Shown: in pieces, positions 18,165 through 26,261 of the stretch
How the letters are laid out: each line of letters starts with the position of its first letter
Position numbering within the stretch: the stretch's first letter is position 1
Assembly (NCBI GenBank): GCA_963749535.1
Contig: CAVVNF010000012.1
Coordinates: 58,440 to 122,439, forward strand
Origin: Chersky-299 sp963749535
GTDB taxonomy: Bacteria; Actinomycetota; Thermoleophilia; RBG-16-64-13
Reading direction: 5' to 3'
Length of the DNA: 64,000 bases
Translations under genes and position numbers: made by a program
The notes under the pieces: model-generated
Told to the model about the DNA's origin: nothing
Seen by the model: only the letters and a program-made list of their open reading frames with translations
Databases searched by the model: none

Positions 18165-18986
18165 GTGGCGGGACTTCATCGTCCCGGTACGTTCGAGAGC
18201 CGGGACGCACGGGCCGGGCGATCCCGGCGCCCGCGCTTCGCGGGCGCGGCCCTGCCGGTCGCGCTGGCTCTGGTGCTCGCGGCCGGCGTCCTTTGGTCTG
18301 TCGGTTGTTCGAAGGGCAGCGACGACAGTGGGAAAAGCTCGTCGAGCACAACGAGCAAGCCGTCGGGCGATGTGCAGGGTCAAGTAGGCACGCCCTTGGC
18401 CGTCGGTGACGTCCGCATCACGGTGAACGCGCTGGAGGCGACGCTCAACCCGTCGTTCCCTTCACAGCGCATGAGCGACCAGACTCCGGTGCCTCCGGGG
18501 GCAGAGGATTCCTTCTACCAGGCGTTTGTGCGCATCGAGAACCACGGCACTATGCCGGTGCGCGTCGATGGGCTCGACTTCTACTGCTTGGTGGGCGATT
18601 CCTCGTATCCAGTCGACGCTACCCGCTCGGGCCCCGAGGCCCGCAGCCTGCTGCATGGGACCTCGCTGGACATTGTGCTCACCTTCCTGGCCCCCGCCGG
18701 TTTCGAGCCTGTGCTCGTGTACAGGCCCCCCTGGTACAGCGGCTCGATCCGAATCTCGCAACCTGCGGAGACCACCACCTCTTCGCAGCCGGGGCTCAGG
18801 CCGCCGGTCTGTAGCTCCCGCGAAAATGACGAGAGCAAGTATCGCCAGAGTTCGCGCTTGGTCTCCCGCGCCGGATCTGGCCGGACTGCGCGCCGGACCG
18901 GGGATCGTCAGTCTAACGCCAGGCTACTGCCCTCAAGGGCGCGCCATCCACGCCCGCGATCGCCAGAGGAAGGAACGCGCAGGTGA
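18165..18986 (+). CDS. Secreted lipoprotein with a DUF4352-like beta domain
   Basis: A basic N-terminus is followed by a hydrophobic segment and a lipobox-like LWSVGC (lipidated Cys ~residue 48), then a Ser/Thr/Lys linker. The next ~120 residues (VGDVRITVNALEATLNP, YQAFVRIENHGTMPVRVDG, FYCLVGDSSYPVD) resemble the immunoglobulin-like DUF4352 fold of extracellular lipoproteins. GTG 18165 lies 6 bases after AGGAGG (18153-18158). The fold ends near PWYSGSIRISQP; the last ~60 residues are Arg/Ser-rich and run into the 3' end of the convergent cyclase gene, so the true end may be earlier and the tail a frameshift product. Confidence 0.65.
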   Translation: MAGLHRPGTFESRDARAGRSRRPRFAGAALPVALALVLAAGVLWSVGCSKGSDDSGKSSSSTTSKPSGDVQGQVGTPLAVGDVRITVNALEATLNPSFPSQRMSDQTPVPPGAEDSFYQAFVRIENHGTMPVRVDGLDFYCLVGDSSYPVDATRSGPEARSLLHGTSLDIVLTFLAPAGFEPVLVYRPPWYSGSIRISQPAETTTSSQPGLRPPVCSSRENDESKYRQSSRLVSRAGSGRTARRTGDRQSNARLLPSRARHPRPRSPEEGTRR

Positions 18987-19737
18987 CCGGTCCGGGCCCC
19001 AGTTCGTCCAGATTGCAGAGCCCCTCGGCCAATAGAACACCGTGCCCAAGCAAGAGTTGATGCACGGGATATCCGTATCCGTGCGCACTCTCACCGGGAT
19101 CGAGGCTGTCGCTGTCGGTGCCCACGAGGACCACGCCGGCATCCAGTAGCAGTCGAGCCGCGTCCTCGGTTAGCAAGGCGCCCTCGGTCCAGAGCAGGGC
19201 CATGTCGCCTCGCATCAAGGGGCAGTTTCTCAACCGCTCGGCCAGGAAAGTGGCATCTACCCAGACCGGGCTCGGGCCTACAGCCGGCTCGGGACTAGGC
19301 CGGCCGAGGCCCAAAACGGGCCCCGCAACGGTCGGCCCAGCGCTCCCCGCAACTGTCGGGGTGCTCTCAGCTCCGCCCGGGTTAGCACCCATCGGCCCAG
19401 CAGGCCCTAACTCGGCCGGTGCAGCCTCCGGAGCGAGTGCCGCCCCGGTCGGTGCCGGAGGCCGGTCCTCGCGTCCCCCCGGCCGCGTTCGCCTAAGGTC
19501 CACGATCACACCTCGGCCCACGAACCGCCCGGCGGGAAACTCATCGAGCGTCGCTCCCTCGGGGAAGAAATGACGTGGGGCATCCAGATGGGTGCCGGAA
19601 TGCGAGCCCACGCAGATGCGGCTGACTTCGAATCCGTCCTCGTCGTGAGTACGGACCCGCTCGATGGCGACAGGCGGATCCCCGGGAAACACCGGCATTC
19701 CCGAGACCAGCGGACGAGTAAGATCGACGACTTTCAT
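18913..19737 (-). CDS. Cyclase-family metal-dependent hydrolase (kynurenine formamidase-like)
   Basis: The start MKVVDLTRPLVSGMPVFPGD and the metal motif GSHSGTHLDAPRHFFPEG (HxGTHxDxPxHF) define the cyclase/KynB family (PF04199). The C-terminal half has TDSDSLDP and VHQLLLGHGVLLAEGLCNLDEL, also typical. Members hydrolyse N-formylkynurenine or related amides and lactones; the substrate here is unknown. An unusual ~60-residue Pro/Gly/Ala-rich insert (residues ~87-150) separates the two halves; it is absent from typical ~210-residue members. The gene ends convergently with the lipoprotein gene, overlapping by 74 bases. Confidence 0.82.
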   Translation of the reverse strand: MKVVDLTRPLVSGMPVFPGDPPVAIERVRTHDEDGFEVSRICVGSHSGTHLDAPRHFFPEGATLDEFPAGRFVGRGVIVDLRRTRPGGREDRPPAPTGAALAPEAAPAELGPAGPMGANPGGAESTPTVAGSAGPTVAGPVLGLGRPSPEPAVGPSPVWVDATFLAERLRNCPLMRGDMALLWTEGALLTEDAARLLLDAGVVLVGTDSDSLDPGESAHGYGYPVHQLLLGHGVLLAEGLCNLDELGPGPVTCAFLPLAIAGVDGAPLRAVAWR

Positions 19738-19887
19738 CGGCAGGTGAAACTCACTGTGGAAGAAGATTTGTAACTAAATGTGCGATAAAGTGTGAAACTG
19801 ACTGTGGGATGCAGCGTGACACGTAATGTGCGCTTCAACATGAAACGAATCGAATGGAGTTCGGCGGCGCCACGTAGGCGGTGGCCT

Positions 19888-20229
19888 TCATTTCAGGAGA
19901 TCGAGCAGGAACACGAGATCTTCTTCCGCGTGTATCGCGTGGTAGAGCTTGGCGGGCATGTAATAGAAGGAGCCCGGCACCCCTTGATGTACGTCGTCGC
20001 CAAGCGTGATGGCCGCTTTGCCGCTGAGCACCTGGATGGTGGCCGCGGTGCCGGCGGCGTGGCCCGACAGCGACTGGCCTGCCACCATGCAAAAGAGCAC
20101 GATCTTGATCTCCGGGCAATCGACCAGGGTCTTGCTGACGATGCCCTTCTCGGCGAACTGGACTGCTTCCTCCAGGTTGCCCACCCAGGGTTTGGAGCAG
20201 TCGTGTTTGGTATCTTCCCGATCGGCCAT
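19888..20229 (-). CDS. Small single-domain cupin protein
   Basis: The 113-residue product fits a single cupin barrel: VLFCMVAGQSLSGHAAGTAA (first motif, with one of the usual histidines), IQVLSGKAAITLGDD, then VPGSFYYMPAKLYHAIHAEE (second motif). Such small cupins bind metal or small ligands and often act with a neighbouring enzyme or regulator. A strong AAGGAGG lies just before the ATG. It stands between the cyclase and trpS on the same strand, about 98 bases from trpS. No substrate can be assigned. Confidence 0.78.
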   Translation of the reverse strand: MADREDTKHDCSKPWVGNLEEAVQFAEKGIVSKTLVDCPEIKIVLFCMVAGQSLSGHAAGTAATIQVLSGKAAITLGDDVHQGVPGSFYYMPAKLYHAIHAEEDLVFLLDLLK

Positions 20230-20327
20230 CGTAGCCTCCTTGTTAGACGGCGATTTCGAAGGTGCATGTGCTCCCGGAAGGCGGTGCCGACCCCGAAAGC
20301 AGGTGCCGGCGTTGCAGTGCGTGCCGA

Positions 20328-21308
20328 TCAGGCCGCCGGATACGTCGTCGGTAGGCCTGTCGCCTCGCGCACTCGTTCCATGACCTGTTGCGCCACGGCC
20401 CGTGCCCTGCGGCCGCCCTCCGTGAGCACGTCCGAGACATATCCGGGATCGCCTTCCAGCTCACGCCGGCGCTCGCGAAATGGGGCGAAGTACGCGTCAC
20501 AAAGCTCGAGCACGCGCTTCTTGACATCTCCGTATCCCATGCCTCCCGCGCGGTAACGGGCTTCCCACTCGGCCACCTCGCCGGGGCTGGCCAACAGTTT
20601 GAGCAATAGGAAGGGGGTCGACGTGTCCGGATCCTTGGGAGCCTCGACAGGCGCCGAGTCGGTGACGATCGACATCACCCTTTTCTTGAGTGCGTTGCCT
20701 TCCTCGAAGATCCCGATCTCGTTGCCGTAACTCTTGGACATCTTCCGGCCGTCCAACCCTGGGACTATGGCGGTGGAGTCCAGAATGTATGGCTCGGGGA
20801 TCACAAAGACCTCGCCGAACTGCTGGTTGAACTTCCCGGCTATGTCGCGGGTCATCTCGATATGCTGCTTCTGATCCTGGCCGACTGGGACGAGTTCCGC
20901 GAGGTAGATGAGGATATCCGCCGCCTGGAGTACCGGGTAGGCAAACAAGCCGTGATTGGGGCTCAACCCTTGGGCGATCTTGTCCTTGTAACTCACGGCG
21001 CGCTCCAACATCCCCATCGGGGTGACGCACGAGAGGATCCAGGCGAGCTCCGTGACCTCGGGGACGTCCTGCTGGGTGAAAAGCGTGGCATGTTCCGGGT
21101 CCAGGCCCAAGGCGAGGAAATCGAGAGCTACCCCGAGCGTGTATTCACGAAGCAGCGCGGCATCCTGGACCGCGGTGAGCGCGTGATAGCTGGCAACGAA
21201 GTAAAAAGCCTGATTGTCCGCCTGAAGCTGGATGTACTGGCGGATGGCCCCGAAGTAGTTTCCGATGTGGGGCCGGCCGGAAGGTTGTATCCCTGAAAGT
21301 ATTCGCAT
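20328..21308 (-). CDS. trpS: Tryptophanyl-tRNA synthetase
   Basis: This class I synthetase charges tRNA-Trp. It shows the HIGH-like GIQPSGRPHIGNYFG at the N-terminus and the KMSKS loop in GLDGRKMSKSYGNEI, plus the conserved YPVLQAADILIY and VPVGQDQKQHIEMTRDIA. The length (326 residues) is normal for the bacterial type. I see no T-box leader upstream. It lies 6 kb from trpB2 but on the opposite strand, so the two are not co-transcribed. Confidence 0.95.
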   Translation of the reverse strand: MRILSGIQPSGRPHIGNYFGAIRQYIQLQADNQAFYFVASYHALTAVQDAALLREYTLGVALDFLALGLDPEHATLFTQQDVPEVTELAWILSCVTPMGMLERAVSYKDKIAQGLSPNHGLFAYPVLQAADILIYLAELVPVGQDQKQHIEMTRDIAGKFNQQFGEVFVIPEPYILDSTAIVPGLDGRKMSKSYGNEIGIFEEGNALKKRVMSIVTDSAPVEAPKDPDTSTPFLLLKLLASPGEVAEWEARYRAGGMGYGDVKKRVLELCDAYFAPFRERRRELEGDPGYVSDVLTEGGRRARAVAQQVMERVREATGLPTTYPAA

Positions 21309-21359
21309 GTCTTCCCCGTGCTCGCGGCCGCGCGGTCACCCGCGGCCTGGGTCAAGGCG

Positions 21360-21395
21360 CTTGGTATGGCCGGCCTGCTTGGTATAGCCGGCCTA
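21360..21395. repeat. Tandem 18-base repeat containing GGCCGGCC-like palindromes
   Basis: Two consecutive 18-base units beginning CTTGGTAT match at 16 of 18 positions. They lie upstream of trpS and downstream of the MFS gene, where a trpS promoter or operator could sit. No function is demonstrated. Confidence 0.5.
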
Positions 21396-21409
21396 GTTTA
21401 GCGAACGTG

Positions 21410-22960
21410 TCACTCTACCGGCAATCGCTCAGGGGAGAACGTGAACCATGCCACGAGGCCCGAAGCGAGGATCACGCAACCGGCGACGACGAGCGAGATG
21501 CTTACGCCTGAGTGCACCGCGTCGTAGGCGGCGTTGATGACCTTGGCCACAACGGGGCCATATTGCTGCTGAGCGCTAGCGCTTCCACCCGAGACCTGCC
21601 CCGTCTCAACGGCGTTTATGACGACACCACGGAACGCCTCAGGCACGCCCAGCTGGATCAGGCGCTGCGTAAGGTAGTTGGTGAGCTGGGCGTTGAAAAG
21701 GGAGCCCAAGGCGGCCACCCCGACCACGGTGCCCACCTCGCGGCTGGTCGTGGTCGCCGAGGCCGCCATGCCGGAGTATCTGGCCGGGATGACCGACAGC
21801 GCCACCGAGGTGATCGGCACCACGGCGATTCCGAAGCCGATGCCCGCCAGCATGAGCGAAAGGGCCAGGGAATAGAAGTGGACATTTCCCCGCATCGACA
21901 GTTCGGCGAATATCACTCCGATGCCGGCCGCGAGACAGCCCACCGCCACCGGTAACCGCGGCCCTCTCTGGCCGACCCATCTGCCCGAGAAGGTGGAGGC
22001 CACGATCATTGCCACCGCCATCGGGCCGAATAGCCCAGCGAGACGATAGGCCGTATACCCCTGCACCACTTGGAGATAGAGCGCGGTCAGGAAGAAGATG
22101 GAAAAGATGCCGAAGTACGCGGCAAAAGCAACCGTGAGCGAGCCGGAAAAAGCCGGCTTGCGCAGGTACTTGACTCGCAGCATGGGCGCTTTGGCACGGC
22201 TCTCGACAAACCCAAACAGGCCGGCCGTCACCACACCTATCACGAAGAGCGCGATGATATGGGGCGCGCTGTACCCGGCTGTTTCTCCGAGAATAACCGC
22301 GAAGATCAGCGTGCCCAGCGCGATGGGCCCCAGGAAGAAGCCCAGGTAGTCGAAGCTCTTCGACGCCTCGGGGTCCGCACTCTCGGGGATGGTGGTGATC
22401 GCGGCGGCTATCGCCACTACGCCGGCGGCCAGGTTGAACCAGAAGATGGCCCGCCAGCCGCCCGCGCCAACAAGGAGCCCACCGATGACCGGCCCCATCG
22501 CCAGAGCGAGTCCGGCGATGGCCGCCCACACGCCGAGAGCCCGAGCCCGCTGACGCCTGTCCGGATAGACGTGTCGGATAATGGAGAGCGTCCCGGGTTC
22601 GCAGGCTGCCGCGCCCAGACCCATGATCGCCCGCGCGGCGATAAGGACGGGGATGTTCGGCGCGAGAGCGCCGAGCAGCGACCCCGCGATGAACACCGTG
22701 ACGCCGAAGAGCATGACCTTCTTGCGGCCGAGCCTGTCTCCCAGCGTGCCGGCAGCGAGCATGAAGGCCGCGAAGACAAGTGCGTAACCGTTGACCACCC
22801 ATTGCAGCGACGAGACCCCGGCGTGCAGCGTTCCCTGCATGTCGGCGAGGGCGACGCTCATGATGGTCGTATCGAGGAACGTCAGGAAGAGGATGACGCT
22901 GATAGTGGTCAGTGTGCGACGCGAACCCCTCAGCGACGGGATCGCTTCAGTGTTAGCCAT
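21410..22960 (-). CDS. MFS drug/lipid exporter, DHA2 (14-TM) family
   Basis: This 516-residue protein has the EmrB/QacA pattern: ILFLTFLDTTIMSVALADMQ (motif with D in TM1), AGTLGDRLGRKKVMLFG (motif A) and GPVIGGLLVGAGGWRAIFW (motif C, antiporter type), with about 14 hydrophobic segments. Proton-driven export of hydrophobic compounds is the family role. GGGAGG precedes the ATG. It lies 31 bases downstream of, and on the same strand as, the Mtb12-like lipoprotein gene, so the two probably form an operon. A similar lipoprotein-MFS pair recurs at 55-58 kb. Confidence 0.88.
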   Translation of the reverse strand: MANTEAIPSLRGSRRTLTTISVILFLTFLDTTIMSVALADMQGTLHAGVSSLQWVVNGYALVFAAFMLAAGTLGDRLGRKKVMLFGVTVFIAGSLLGALAPNIPVLIAARAIMGLGAAACEPGTLSIIRHVYPDRRQRARALGVWAAIAGLALAMGPVIGGLLVGAGGWRAIFWFNLAAGVVAIAAAITTIPESADPEASKSFDYLGFFLGPIALGTLIFAVILGETAGYSAPHIIALFVIGVVTAGLFGFVESRAKAPMLRVKYLRKPAFSGSLTVAFAAYFGIFSIFFLTALYLQVVQGYTAYRLAGLFGPMAVAMIVASTFSGRWVGQRGPRLPVAVGCLAAGIGVIFAELSMRGNVHFYSLALSLMLAGIGFGIAVVPITSVALSVIPARYSGMAASATTTSREVGTVVGVAALGSLFNAQLTNYLTQRLIQLGVPEAFRGVVINAVETGQVSGGSASAQQQYGPVVAKVINAAYDAVHSGVSISLVVAGCVILASGLVAWFTFSPERLPVE

Positions 22961-22991
22961 CGGGCCTCCCCGAGTCCTCGATTATCGCGGG

Positions 22992-23548
22992 CTACGTTGT
23001 GGAAGGAGTTGCCGCGCCCTGTTCGAGCTGAAGCAGGGCCTGGAAGCTCGCGTCGCTGACTTTCCACACGCCGTCCTGCAGCACGGCCTGCCCGGTCTGA
23101 TCGGGAAGCGCTACAGCGCCGCCCACGCGAGGGAGTATTTGACCGTCGCGGTGGTGGCCGAATCGACCGTCACCGACGACACGATCGCCGTCACCGACTT
23201 GGCCAACGCCGAACTGGTTTGCGCTTGGATCTGCGCCGCGAACTGCTGGCCGTTCTCGAGAAGCGCGATCTTGTCCGCTGCCGCGCCGCTGCCGTCGAAG
23301 AACTTGACCCAGTTGGCCGTGATCGTAGCCACGGCATCCGACGAAGCGCCAGCAGTGGTGCTCGCTCCCCCAGGGGCGGTGGTGGTGCTGGCCGCAGTGG
23401 TGGTGGTCGCACTTGCGGCAGTGGTAGTTGTGATCGAGGCAGTGGTCGTGGTCGTCGACCCTCCGCAGGCGGCCACCAAGACCACCAACCCCAAGATGAC
23501 CAACCCGACCAGCGCAACTCGAACCGACAGGTGCTTGATGCCCCGCAT
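22992..23548 (-). CDS. Mtb12-like low-molecular-weight antigen lipoprotein (one frameshift)
   Basis: The ATG at 23548, preceded by AGGAGGG, gives a signal peptide ending in the lipobox LVAACG (Cys ~27), then a ~45-residue Thr/Ala linker. The domain has NWVKFFDGSGAAADKIALLE, AKSVTAIVSSVTVDSATTAT and VKYSL, as in the C-terminal domain of mycobacterial Mtb12. The frame stops at 23111, but one missing base near 23121-23131 explains this: the next frame continues VLPDQTGQAVLQDG-like sequence (ALPDQTGQAVLQDG, VWKVSDASFQALLQL) to a TAG at 22992-22994. I therefore annotate the whole span. It sits directly upstream of an MFS exporter gene. Confidence 0.75.
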
Positions 23549-23863
23549 TCCGTATCCCTCCTGTTTTTTCTCCCGACCCTCCCCGATCCCCTGGCCGGCG
23601 AAAGCTGCAGGCTTATCGTCTGCTCGGGAAAACCGGTGGCAGGCCCACGACATTGCGCCCATTCTCCCTATCAAACTCGAATGTTGCAAGCTCGAACACA
23701 AACGCGTCGGAAACCGGGGTGGCGTGCGGCTCGGGGAACATTCCTGGCGTTGTCGGGCCCACTGTGGCAAAATCGAGACTAAGCGCGGGTAACACGCGCG
23801 AACATAGCTGCAACTAAGGTGACCGCTGTCGTTCCGCTCTCTTTCTCATGGCGGACGGCACGG

Positions 23864-23869
23864 TATAAG
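23864..23869 (+). promoter_or_regulatory. Possible -10 element upstream of fumarase
   Basis: TATAAG lies ~200 bases before the fumarase alpha ATG and 12 bases before the T6-tailed hairpin. No good -35 is visible at 17 bases. The surrounding 23549-24069 region holds no recognisable gene. Confidence 0.3.
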
Positions 23870-23881
23870 CTCTAGTGATCC

Positions 23882-23931
23882 AGCGACGATCCCGCGTGGC
23901 TTCGGGGCATTCGCCGTTGGGTCGCTTTTTT
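23882..23931 (+). terminator. Hairpin with T6 tail in the fumarase leader
   Basis: AGCGAC (23882-23887) pairs with GTCGCT (23921-23926), the latter running into six Ts (23926-23931). The 33-base interior can form a smaller G/C stem. Because it lies between the likely promoter and fumA, it could be an attenuator or a terminator for a short leader RNA. Confidence 0.45.
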
Positions 23932-24069
23932 GTTTGCGGAGTCAGGCGTAAGGTGGCATGTGGTTCTGGCGTGGATCGGGCGCTTGGATGGCGGCGCGAT
24001 GGGTCCGGAGCCAGTCTGGGCGCGACACGAGGCTCGCCGGTGGGCGGCCGAGTGAGGGAGGAGAAGGCT

Positions 24070-24916
24070 ATGAGGGAACTGGACGTCGGTCGGGTCTCTG
24101 AGGCGGTGGCGAAGCTGGCCATGGACGCCTGCTACAACATCGGCGACGATGTGGTGGCTTTCTTCGAGAAGGCTGCCGAGCGCGAGGAGTCTGAAACCGG
24201 CAGGGACATCTTCAGGCAGCTTCTCGAGAACGCGAAGATCGCCCGCGAAAAACCGCTCCCGCTTTGCCAAGACACGGGTCTTGCCGTTGTCTTTCTGGAG
24301 GTCGGCCAGGACGTGCACCTGGTGGGCGGCAGCCTGGAAGAGGCGGTAGACGAGGGCGTGCGCAAGGGTTACACGGAGGGTTTCCTCCGCAAGTCCGCGG
24401 TGGCCGATCCCATCGGGGCCCGCAAGAACACCGGTGACAACACGCCGGCCATGCTCCATACCCGCATCGTGCCCGGCGACAAAGTACGCGTGATCGTGGC
24501 TCCCAAGGGCGGCGGCGCGGAGAACATGAGCGCTTTGGGCATGCTCAAGCCGTCGCAGGGACGCCAGGGCGCGATCGACTTCATCGTGGACACCGTCAGC
24601 AAGGCCGGTCCCAACCCCTGCCCGCCCATCATCGTGGGAGTGGGGCTCGGCGGCACCTTCGAGAAGGCGGCGTATCTGGCGAAGAAGGCTCTGCTTCGCG
24701 AGATAGGCTCGACGAACCCGAACCCGCGCCTGGCCGAGCTGGAGGACGAGCTGGAGACCAGAGTGCAACGCGCTGGGCATCGGACCGGCCGGACTGGGCG
24801 GCACCATCACCGTCATGGACGTGTTCGTGGAGGAATTGCCTGCGCACATCGCCAGCATGCCGGTGGCTGTGAATATCCAGTGTCATTCGGCCCGCCACAA
24901 GGAGGTGGTGCTCTGA
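24070..24916 (+). CDS. Class I (Fe-S) fumarate hydratase, alpha subunit (one frameshift)
   Basis: The product has LCQDTGLAVVFLEVG (cluster-ligand Cys in CQDTG), ARKNTGDNTPAMLHTRIVPG, PKGGGAENMSALGML and GVGLGGTFEKAAYLAKKAL, the pattern of two-subunit class I fumarases and L-tartrate dehydratases. It interconverts fumarate and malate with an oxygen-sensitive [4Fe-4S] cluster. GGAGGAG at 24058-24064 precedes the ATG at 24070. One extra C near 24766 shifts the frame. Removing it restores VNALGIGPAGLGGTITVMD and the family C-terminus KEVVL, ending in a TGA that overlaps the beta-subunit ATG. As written, the unshifted frame reads through into the beta subunit, which is not a true fusion. Confidence 0.88.
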
Positions 24917-25476
24917 TGGACCGCACCATCACTCCGCCGCTCACCGACGAGGTCATCGAGAGTCTGCACGCGGGCGACCGCCTGCTCATCACCGGCGTCA
25001 TCTACACGGGCCGCGACGCCGCGCACAAGCGGCTGGTGGAACTCGTCGACAAGGGCGAGCCGCTCCCCATCGACTCGCGCGGCCAGATCATCTTCTTCGT
25101 CGGCCCCACGCCGCCAAGGCCCGGCGATGTCATCGGGTCGGCGGGACCTACCACCTCGGGCCGCATGGACGCCTACTCGCCCAAGCTCCTCGACCTGGGC
25201 CTCAAGGCCATGATCGGCAAGGGCGTGCGCAACGAGGCGGTGCGCGAAGCCCTCAAGCGCAACAAGGCCGTTTACCTGGGCGCCACCGGCGGCGCCGGCG
25301 CCCTCCTCGCCCAACGGATCACCTCAGCCAAGGTGGTCGCCTACGAGGAACTGGGCCCGGAAGCGATCCGAGAGCTAACAGTGCAAGATTTTCCCGTAGT
25401 GGTGATCAACGACATGTATGGAGGAGACCTCTACGCCGAAGGCCGCAAGAAGTACGAAAGGAAGGTGGATTCTTGA
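24916..25476 (+). CDS. Class I fumarate hydratase, beta subunit
   Basis: This 186-residue product shows GDRLLITGVIYTGRDAAHKR, FFVGPTPPRPGDVIGSAGPT, TSGRMDAYSP and KRNKAVYLGATGGAGALLAQ, the substrate-binding domain pattern of class I fumarase beta. It pairs with the alpha subunit just upstream. The start overlaps the alpha stop by one base and its TGA overlaps the TTG of sdhC, so fumarase and succinate dehydrogenase form one operon. Confidence 0.92.
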   Translation: MDRTITPPLTDEVIESLHAGDRLLITGVIYTGRDAAHKRLVELVDKGEPLPIDSRGQIIFFVGPTPPRPGDVIGSAGPTTSGRMDAYSPKLLDLGLKAMIGKGVRNEAVREALKRNKAVYLGATGGAGALLAQRITSAKVVAYEELGPEAIRELTVQDFPVVVINDMYGGDLYAEGRKKYERKVDS

Positions 25477-25883
25477 GCGTGAAGAACCGCGCGACGGCCA
25501 ACGTCGGGGCCGGCCTGTGGAAAGCGACGGGCATGTGGGCCTGGCTGCTCTTCCGCATCAGCGGCGTGATCCTGGCTCTGTACCTGTTCTTGCACATCGT
25601 CGTGATCTCTACCGGGCGGTGGACTGCGTCCGGCAAGACCCTGAACAGTCTGATGAAGTTCTTCGACCACCCGGCGTTGGTGGTGCTGGATCTGGCGCTG
25701 GTAGTGGCCGTTCTCTATCACGCGCTGAACGGGGTGCGCATCATCCTGATGGACCTGGGCATAGGCACCAAGCAACACAAGCTCATGTTCTGGTGCGCCA
25801 TGGGGGTCGTGGTGATCTGCTTCGCCATCTTCGCCTGGGTGGCCTTCACGTTCATCGCGACCGGTAAAGGAGCCCTGAGTTGA
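25473..25883 (+). CDS. sdhC: Succinate dehydrogenase/fumarate reductase cytochrome b subunit SdhC
   Basis: The 136-residue product has three hydrophobic segments (about 22-45, 65-85 and 105-130). LFRISGVILALYLFLHIVVI and YHALNGVRIILMDLG supply the usual histidines for heme b and the conserved Arg/Asp near the quinone site. It anchors SdhAB in the membrane and passes electrons to or from quinone. The TTG start overlaps the fumarase beta stop and follows AAGGAAGGTGG; GTG at 25479 is an alternative. Confidence 0.88.
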   Translation: MSVKNRATANVGAGLWKATGMWAWLLFRISGVILALYLFLHIVVISTGRWTASGKTLNSLMKFFDHPALVVLDLALVVAVLYHALNGVRIILMDLGIGTKQHKLMFWCAMGVVVICFAIFAWVAFTFIATGKGALS

Positions 25884-26254
25884 GAGCCGAGGCTGTCTCT
25901 AAGCACAGAGGGGGCATGTGGGCTTGGCTCTTCCAGCGCGTCACGGCCGTGCTGCTGATCGTGATGCTGGCCATCCACCTGACCGTCACCCACCTCTACA
26001 ACATCGGGAAGATCGACTACGACACCATCGGCGCCCGGGTGGCCCACGCCGGCTTCACGGCCGTGGACATCATTCTATTGGGGGCCGGTATCTTTCATGC
26101 CCTTAACGGCCTGCGCATGGTGCTCATGGACTACTGGTTCACCTCGCGTGACCGGGCCCGCATCCTGACCATCGTGTTCTGGGTGATCGGGATCGTGGCT
26201 CTGGCATACGGGATCTGGGCGCTCTGGCCCTGGATCGGCTATCAGGTGAGGTGA
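25880..26254 (+). CDS. sdhD: Succinate dehydrogenase hydrophobic membrane anchor SdhD
   Basis: This 124-residue, three-helix protein has WLFQRVTAVLLIVMLAIHLT and FHALNGLRMVLMDYWF, paralogous in pattern to SdhC (HALNGxR(I/M)xLMD in both). It forms the second half of the membrane anchor. The TTG start overlaps the sdhC stop by four bases. Seven bases separate its stop from sdhA. Confidence 0.86.
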   Translation: MRAEAVSKHRGGMWAWLFQRVTAVLLIVMLAIHLTVTHLYNIGKIDYDTIGARVAHAGFTAVDIILLGAGIFHALNGLRMVLMDYWFTSRDRARILTIVFWVIGIVALAYGIWALWPWIGYQVR

Positions 26255-26261
26255 GCAAACC

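Noticed and set aside
23875..25476. A single 533-residue fused fumarase alpha-beta protein
   Set aside because: The join is produced by one extra base at ~24766; the restored frame gives the normal alpha C-terminus and a stop overlapping a proper beta ATG.
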